In this document: positions 58,900-64,000 of the stretch, in pieces
How positions within the stretch are numbered: the first letter of the stretch is position 1
Layout of the letters: each line of letters opens with the position of its first letter
NCBI GenBank assembly: GCA_036435485.1
Contig: CM071601.1
Location: 184,796,939-184,860,938 of the forward strand
From: Saposhnikovia divaricata
Taxonomy: Eukaryota; Streptophyta; Magnoliopsida; Apiales; Apiaceae
Reading direction: 5' to 3'
DNA: 64,000 bases
Notes under the pieces: generated by a model
Database searches by the model: none
What the model saw: the letters and a program-made list of their open reading frames with translations, nothing else
Told to the model about the DNA's origin: nothing
Translations under genes and position numbers: made by a program

Positions 58900-60164
58900 T
58901 GTGGTTATACTTATTGCTAACTATATCACTATACCAACTATATGAAAAGTACGATTTAATAAAGTGATAAAAAGTTAACTTTTGCTCGTTCCACCCTCTC
59001 TCACTTAAATTATTAAAAATTAGATAAAGTAAATAAAAAGCTTATTTTTTGTTCGTCCCATTCTCTCTCACTTAATTTATTAAAAAATGAATAAATTAGT
59101 ATAGGACTTTTAAAGTATGTTAAATATGTTGTATTGTTAAAAGAGTGTTTTTAAAATAATTGTTTTGGTAAGATTTGATGTTGAACGCAAATATGGTAAA
59201 AGTGGAATGTACTTTATCCAAAAGCAATTTTTTAGTCAAAATTATTTAAAAATAAAAATAAAATTCATTCAATTTTTTACATATTTTGCGATACGGCATA
59301 ATGGATCCAGAGTAAACCATGCATGTTATGTCAACATGTGTCTAATTCTATTTCATTTTTTGTATTGACTTGTAATATTGCGCCAAGGAAACATCTTCAA
59401 CGATAAAGAATAAATAAAAAAACCTAGTTTGTGAATCTTATGTTGAAAAATATCTCATAAGCTAAGTTTATGTCGTTGTGTTAATCTTATGTTGAAAAAT
59501 ATCACAAGTTTGTGAATCTTATGCCGTTATTTTGTGATAACAGCAAAATTGAGCCCAAGTAAACCATACATGTTATGTCAACACTTGCATCTTTTCATCT
59601 CACAAGCAAAACTTGTCAATGTAACTAATGAATAACACGCAAGCTAAGCTTGTGATGAGAATAAACAAGCTGCAAATTTATGAACAAAATAAACTATTTG
59701 CTCAGTAGCATGTAAAACCAGGCCACTGCAATAAAAGTATAAAACACTTCATGAAACATCTTTTGATTTCACCATAAAGATCAGATGCAAAAGTAAGATG
59801 CTAACCCAATTCAAGTGTATATATCCACATTCATACAATTTAGCAACTGTCGTGTCATTCACAATCTTAAAAGAAATGATACTTGAAGTGCGAACATTGG
59901 GAAAAAAGTCTTAACATAAAGACAGAGGTAATTTCAATAGAGTCTAACTTGCATCAGTTGGTCAATCAGGGAGGGCGTGATTAGCAGTTGTAGCAAGCTC
60001 TGCATTATGCTTGTAAGAGCACAATCACAACCAGTGATGAGAATTTAATTTTAAAAAAGTGTCAAATGAATGATAAAAAAGACATGTTTTCAATTAAAAA
60101 AAATTCAAATACTTGTTTTTTTCTTAAGTAAATTAAAACACGGCAAGTCAGAGGTGTACTAACC
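58900..60164. other. intergenic
   Basis: No gene. Near 59430-59525 the phrase tcttatgttgaaaaatatc occurs twice within about 60 bp, and gagtaaaccatgcatgttatgtcaac recurs at 59311 and 59560 in similar form, indicating small local duplications. Confidence 0.5.
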
Positions 60165-60744
60165 AAAAATTTTGCAAAGAAAACTTACTGTTGAAGTGCA
60201 ACCATGTCGAAAAGTACTTCTGGAGGGGAACATGTTGGGGACTCCACAAAGTGCAAGTCAGGATCCTTATACAACCATACAAAATTTTGTGTTAGATTCC
60301 AGAAACTTGCACACTTAAGAATACATATGCAAATATGATATCTTTACCCTGCAAGCGGTCTAGCAAGATAGAGAAAGGGCATCTCAGTGTTATAGGTACT
60401 CTTTGCAGATATCATAATGCTGCAGATTCTTCCTCCTGTGGTATTTATTAAGACTTGCATCCACTTGCGGGTTCTGCACATCCACCTTGTTTCCACAAAT
60501 TACCATTGGAATATCATCACAAAACCTAAGGAGATAGACAAGGAGCAGTATATTAAGAGCCAACCATCCCAAAACAACAACTAAAGTTATTTCACTATGT
60601 TAGAAGTTTAAAGATTTCTAGACAAACTCATGTCTTTTCCATGCCAATATGGAACATTGTTACAGGTCTGCATATCTGTTACATCAAACACTATGATGGC
60701 GTCTTCTCCACCAATGCTACATAAAGTAATATTAGTAACATTAG

Positions 60745-60824
<80 letters not shown>

Positions 60825-62475
60825 GTTGGCTCTATCCATGATACTTGTAATTCATCAAAGCTCTTGTAATCATTTTCATTCAACTAAACAGAAGCCTTTG
60901 TGCTCAGTTTCATACAAATTAATTTAAACGACGGTATTAATGTATTATATTATAAGTCACAAGAACAGACAATTCACTTACTAGTAAGGATCCTTTCCTG
61001 CAAAGTCTCAGCAATCAAATCGAATTTGCACGTGATTTGTGAAAAAATCTAGACGCCAAACATCATGTCAGCAATAGCTATACAAATAACATCCAATGTT
61101 TTTATACTGAATAATCAAAGCCAAAAATTGACCGCATACTAAAACTTTATATTACACTTATGTTTGTATTCCTTTACAAATTTTCTAGTGAGATGTTTCT
61201 TCATAAACGTGATTTTTCCAATAGAATGTTAAAAACAATAAGTTTTCAGAGAGCTATACAATTTAATCCCTTAAAGCAAAAACGGACAAGATTCAAAAAG
61301 TGTAACATTGACAAGCAATCTTATAAGCATATACTAAAATCTGCACTAACAAATCCAACTTAGATATCTTTTGAAATAAGCAGGTAACTAAACTAGTTTG
61401 TAATACACAATTGCAATCATTGGCTAGTAAACTAATAAGACTTTAAATCCATTGCATCACAAATAGACTAGTATGTGATAGCCAAAAACTCACAAAAAAC
61501 TAAGCAGGTTGAAACTCAAAAATAAAATACTAAACCAACAACAGATGTAGAAGTTGTTACATCACTAACTCATGACATTTAACGAAAAGGTGCGTCAACC
61601 ACATCAACAGCAGATAACAAAAGAACCTATTACTTAGAGCTAAACTACAAAAAACTAAAAAACCCAAACAACCTAGCTTGGCCTGGACAGAGGCTACACA
61701 ACAAGACACAAAGAGAAAACTAAACAGGAACAAACATCGAAAAGCATAAACTAACACGAAAGAGTTTCAACACACATGACAAAGAATAAAACAACTGAAA
61801 CAGGTAATCATCGTCGTCCAGCTTATCCTCGTAAGCCACCTCATGAAGTAGATAACTAAATTAGTTAGCAAAACATAATCACAATCATTTGCTAATAAAT
61901 TGATAAGACTTGAAATGAACAAATATATCACAAATTGACTAGTGATAGCCAAAAACTCACTAAAAACTAAGCAGGTTGAAACTCACAAATATAATATTAA
62001 ATCAACAACAGATGCACAATCAGTTATATCACTAATTCATGACTTTTAACTAACAAAAAACTAAATATCTGCACAGCCTGGTTACACTAAGTTCATATGC
62101 GATAAATTAACTTTGCAATTACACTAAATTGTAAATCAATCACTCTACATATACTACTCAATCATACAATTATGTACTCAATTAGGCACGAACTCAATAG
62201 ATTTAACAAACACAAATTCAGGTTTGAATTACCTGTTTGTTCATCACCAACGTTGACAAGCATGAACCTCGAATAATCAACACGTTGATGATTCGGAACA
62301 ACCTAAGTTAATATAAATAAAAACAAAATATTATGCATCTAAAAGCAAAAATAAGACGTATAAATTGAAAAACAATGAGTATGAGTTTACATACATTGTT
62401 GAAGGACTGGTGAGACTTGTTGCGGAGAGATCAACCGAGGGATTGCTGAGCGAGAACGGACTTGAAAAAATTTCC
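60165..62475 (-). pseudogene. Ran: Ran GTPase gene, decayed, introns retained
   Basis: Minus-strand pieces follow Ran in order: a first exon ending at an ATG (about 62400); VVPNHQRVDYSRFMLVNVGD (62250-62310) with the P-loop altered to GDEQTGNS; GGEDAIIVFDVTDMQTCNNV (60650-60720); DDIPMVICGNKVDVQNPQVD plus YHRRKNLQHYDI (60400-60530), keeping the guanine-base motif NKVD; then, after a one-base shift, SAKSTYNTEMPFLYLARPLA (about 60345-60410), and DPDLHFVESPTCSPPEV (60215-60270). The switch I/II exon (with DTAGQ) is not found; a microsatellite lies near its place. Ran drives nuclear transport; this copy lacks nucleotide-binding parts. Splice-like AG|GTAAAG at about 60350 shows it came from a gene, not a retrocopy. 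Confidence 0.8.
60748..60822. repeat. (TTA)n microsatellite
   Basis: About 24 TTA units inside the Ran pseudogene. They create spurious poly-Asn and poly-Leu frames. Confidence 0.95.
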
Positions 62476-62560
62476 ATTGCACAGAATTTGAATGAGTTTT
62501 GGAAGAGAGGCAATGAATTTGAATTTGCAATTGATTTGTGATTGTGTGGTTTAGAAATGT

Positions 62561-62639
<79 letters not shown>
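62561..62639. repeat. (TA)n microsatellite, left
   Basis: About 38 TA units with no interruption, immediately upstream of the Ran pseudogene leader. Confidence 0.95.
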
Positions 62640-62644
<5 letters not shown>

Positions 62645-62681
62645 TGCAAATTCAAATTCAAAATATATGAAGAGAGGCAGA

Positions 62682-62774
62682 TGCTGACGTGGCATGCCAC
62701 ATCAGCAAAATGGGGTCCACCTGCTGACGTAACATGCCACGTGGCAGGTGCTGACGTGGCATGCCACGTCAGCA
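62682..62774. repeat. three clustered palindromes with ACGT cores
   Basis: Three copies of a 26-bp palindrome whose half is TGCTGACGTGGCA: 62682-62707 (one mismatch), 62722-62747 (imperfect, half site TGCTGACGTAACA) and 62749-62774 (perfect). Each half holds TGACGTGGC, an ACGT core of the kind bound by plant bZIP factors. No gene start is obviously linked; the Ran leader is 200 bp away. Confidence 0.85.
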
Positions 62775-62910
62775 GGTACTATTCATCCAGAATATATATT
62801 TTTTTTGAAAATCTAGTTTGTGAGGGTGCATTTTAATTGTGTGGGTGCCCTGGCGGGGCCATTAGATCATAAATGATTCAATAGTTTAGATCTTTATGGA
62901 GCAATGACAT

Positions 62911-63000
<90 letters not shown>

Positions 63001-63480
63001 TTGCTCAAGAGAGCACCTTTTTTTAGAGAAAACTGAGGTACTTTTCTAGTCCATTGATCTTTCATCAATCCAACGGCTGATATCAATCTTTTATATTTAC
63101 TAAAAATTAACTAAAGGGTTAATACAGACTTTTTAACTTATACATATCTTTAGACAATTAATTTATTATTCAATCAATCTACATTATATCTTTAATTATA
63201 ACATACCCATTTTAATAATATTTTTGAGATTTATATTTCCATTAATAGAAAACCCTTCCTTTTTTGTGCTTTGAATCCGCCTGGAGATTAAGAATCAACT
63301 TACACCAATTTATTATGCCTCAAGATTAGCCGAACGAAATTTCAAATGGCCAACAATTTCAAGTTAGTGACCTAAAAGGTTTGATTTTTAAATTGGTTAT
63401 TACTCTCGTGAACATTTTTTGACTTTGAAAAAAATGTTAACGATCGAATATTTATGTTTGACTTGAGTAAAAACTGGCCA
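62775..63480. other. intergenic with long (TA)n tract
   Basis: A second (TA)n run of about 37 units lies at 62923-62997. The rest is AT-rich DNA without a supported gene. Confidence 0.7.
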
Positions 63481-64000
63481 CGGGGGAGAAGTTGGATGAT
63501 CAAGAAAAATCTACTAGGCGTAAGGGCAAAGAAAAGGTTGTTGACACGGAATTAACTTTATTTTGGGGAAGGAAAAGCTAATGGGAGTATTAGTGCTATA
63601 TGGAAAGAAAGCAAGGCAAACTTGAAGATATGTTCAGTCTAGAGGAACAATTAACTTGCACTTGGTTAATTTTAGAAATCTGGAAAATGTATACATATGA
63701 TCCAGAATGCACTTTAATATTATTTATCTTTGTATTTTTATTTTATTTTGATGTATCAGTTGAGTTATCCTCTAGGAATTTGCTTGTTAAACCCTAAAAA
63801 TCAAATAGGGGGAGATTGTAAAGCATAATGTAATGTAATATGTAACAGAGGACATATATAACTTAACTAGGATAAAAGATAAATAATATTAACTCTATAC
63901 AGGGATCGTGAAATTTGAAGAACAGGCATCAACAAGGATCAAGTCACTGAAAGAAGTTCATTAACATGATCAAGCCTCAGTGACAAAATAAGATGTACAG
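63481..64000 (+). mobile_element. Ty1/copia 3' end: internal tail, polypurine tract, LTR start
   Basis: A polypurine tract aggggga at 63807-63814 is followed by the LTR start TGTAAAGCAT at 63817, which continues to the window edge. The preceding 330 bp are the non-coding or weakly coding 3' internal part, typical of plant copia elements whose pol lies further upstream; pol itself is absent, so the element is 5'-truncated or interrupted. The LTR end, PBS and TSD are beyond the window. Confidence 0.6.

Noticed and set aside
60608..60883. Poly-Asn / poly-Leu protein
   Set aside because: It is the translation of a (TTA)n microsatellite placed in a decayed Ran gene.
62331..63086. Ile-Tyr repeat frames around 62561-62639 and 62923-62997
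   Set aside because: They are translations of (TA)n tracts.

Overview
The window looks like repeat-rich nuclear DNA of a flowering plant, most likely a eudicot. It is AT-rich, intron-containing and built largely of Ty1/copia and Ty3/gypsy LTR retrotransposons, Helitrons, hAT and PIF-like elements, LINE tails and SINEs. A SINE 3' domain of the tobacco-TS/angiosperm type hints at an asterid, but the species cannot be fixed from sequence alone. There are no bacterial-style operons, no CRISPR array and no convincing tRNA or rRNA gene.

Layout. 1-3161: 5' part of a decayed copia element on the minus strand (protease, gag with three zinc knuckles, PBS, LTR). 3162-6124: minus-strand Tekay-type chromovirus remnant (LTR, polypurine tract, integrase C-terminus). 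6461-7910: mosaic of a copia tail and a Tat/Retand gag piece. 7911-17798: plus-strand Tekay derivative arranged internal / 3.77-kb LTR / PBS / internal / truncated LTR, with almost all coding capacity lost. 17799-22143: AT-rich non-coding DNA ending in a Helitron 3' terminus. 22152-24300: broken F-box-like gene, local duplication and SINE. 24396-28090: a PIF-like MITE and a row of Helitrons. 28184-31533: 3.35-kb solo LTR with 5-bp target-site duplication (TSD). 31645-43757: more Helitrons, one of which is split by an 8.5-kb Retand-like element (33987-42493; 514-bp LTRs, TSD CTCCC). That element in turn carries an 860-bp LINE-type insertion and two tandem-repeat arrays. 44404-45413: a broken pentatricopeptide-repeat gene holding a 97-bp tRNA-derived SINE. 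46414-47199: a TIR element.

The one apparently intact host gene is at 48832-53843 (minus). I could join 15 exons into a continuous 829-residue reading frame: an N-terminal coiled coil, a Gln/Ser-rich middle and a conserved C-terminal domain. To its right lie a 1.59-kb hAT element with perfect 8-bp TSD and an uninterrupted but internally deleted transposase (57299-58891), a decayed Ran GTPase gene (60165-62475, minus), a cluster of near-perfect palindromes between two long (TA)n tracts, and the 3' end of another copia element reaching the window edge.

No operon-like co-operation is expected. The main story is nested insertion: LINE in gypsy in Helitron, SINE in PPR pseudogene, LTR between Helitrons. 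The strongest candidates for something new are the deletion-derivative hAT protein that keeps only its zinc finger and dimerisation domain, the Tekay LTR shared head-to-tail by two internal regions, and the uncharacterised coiled-coil gene.
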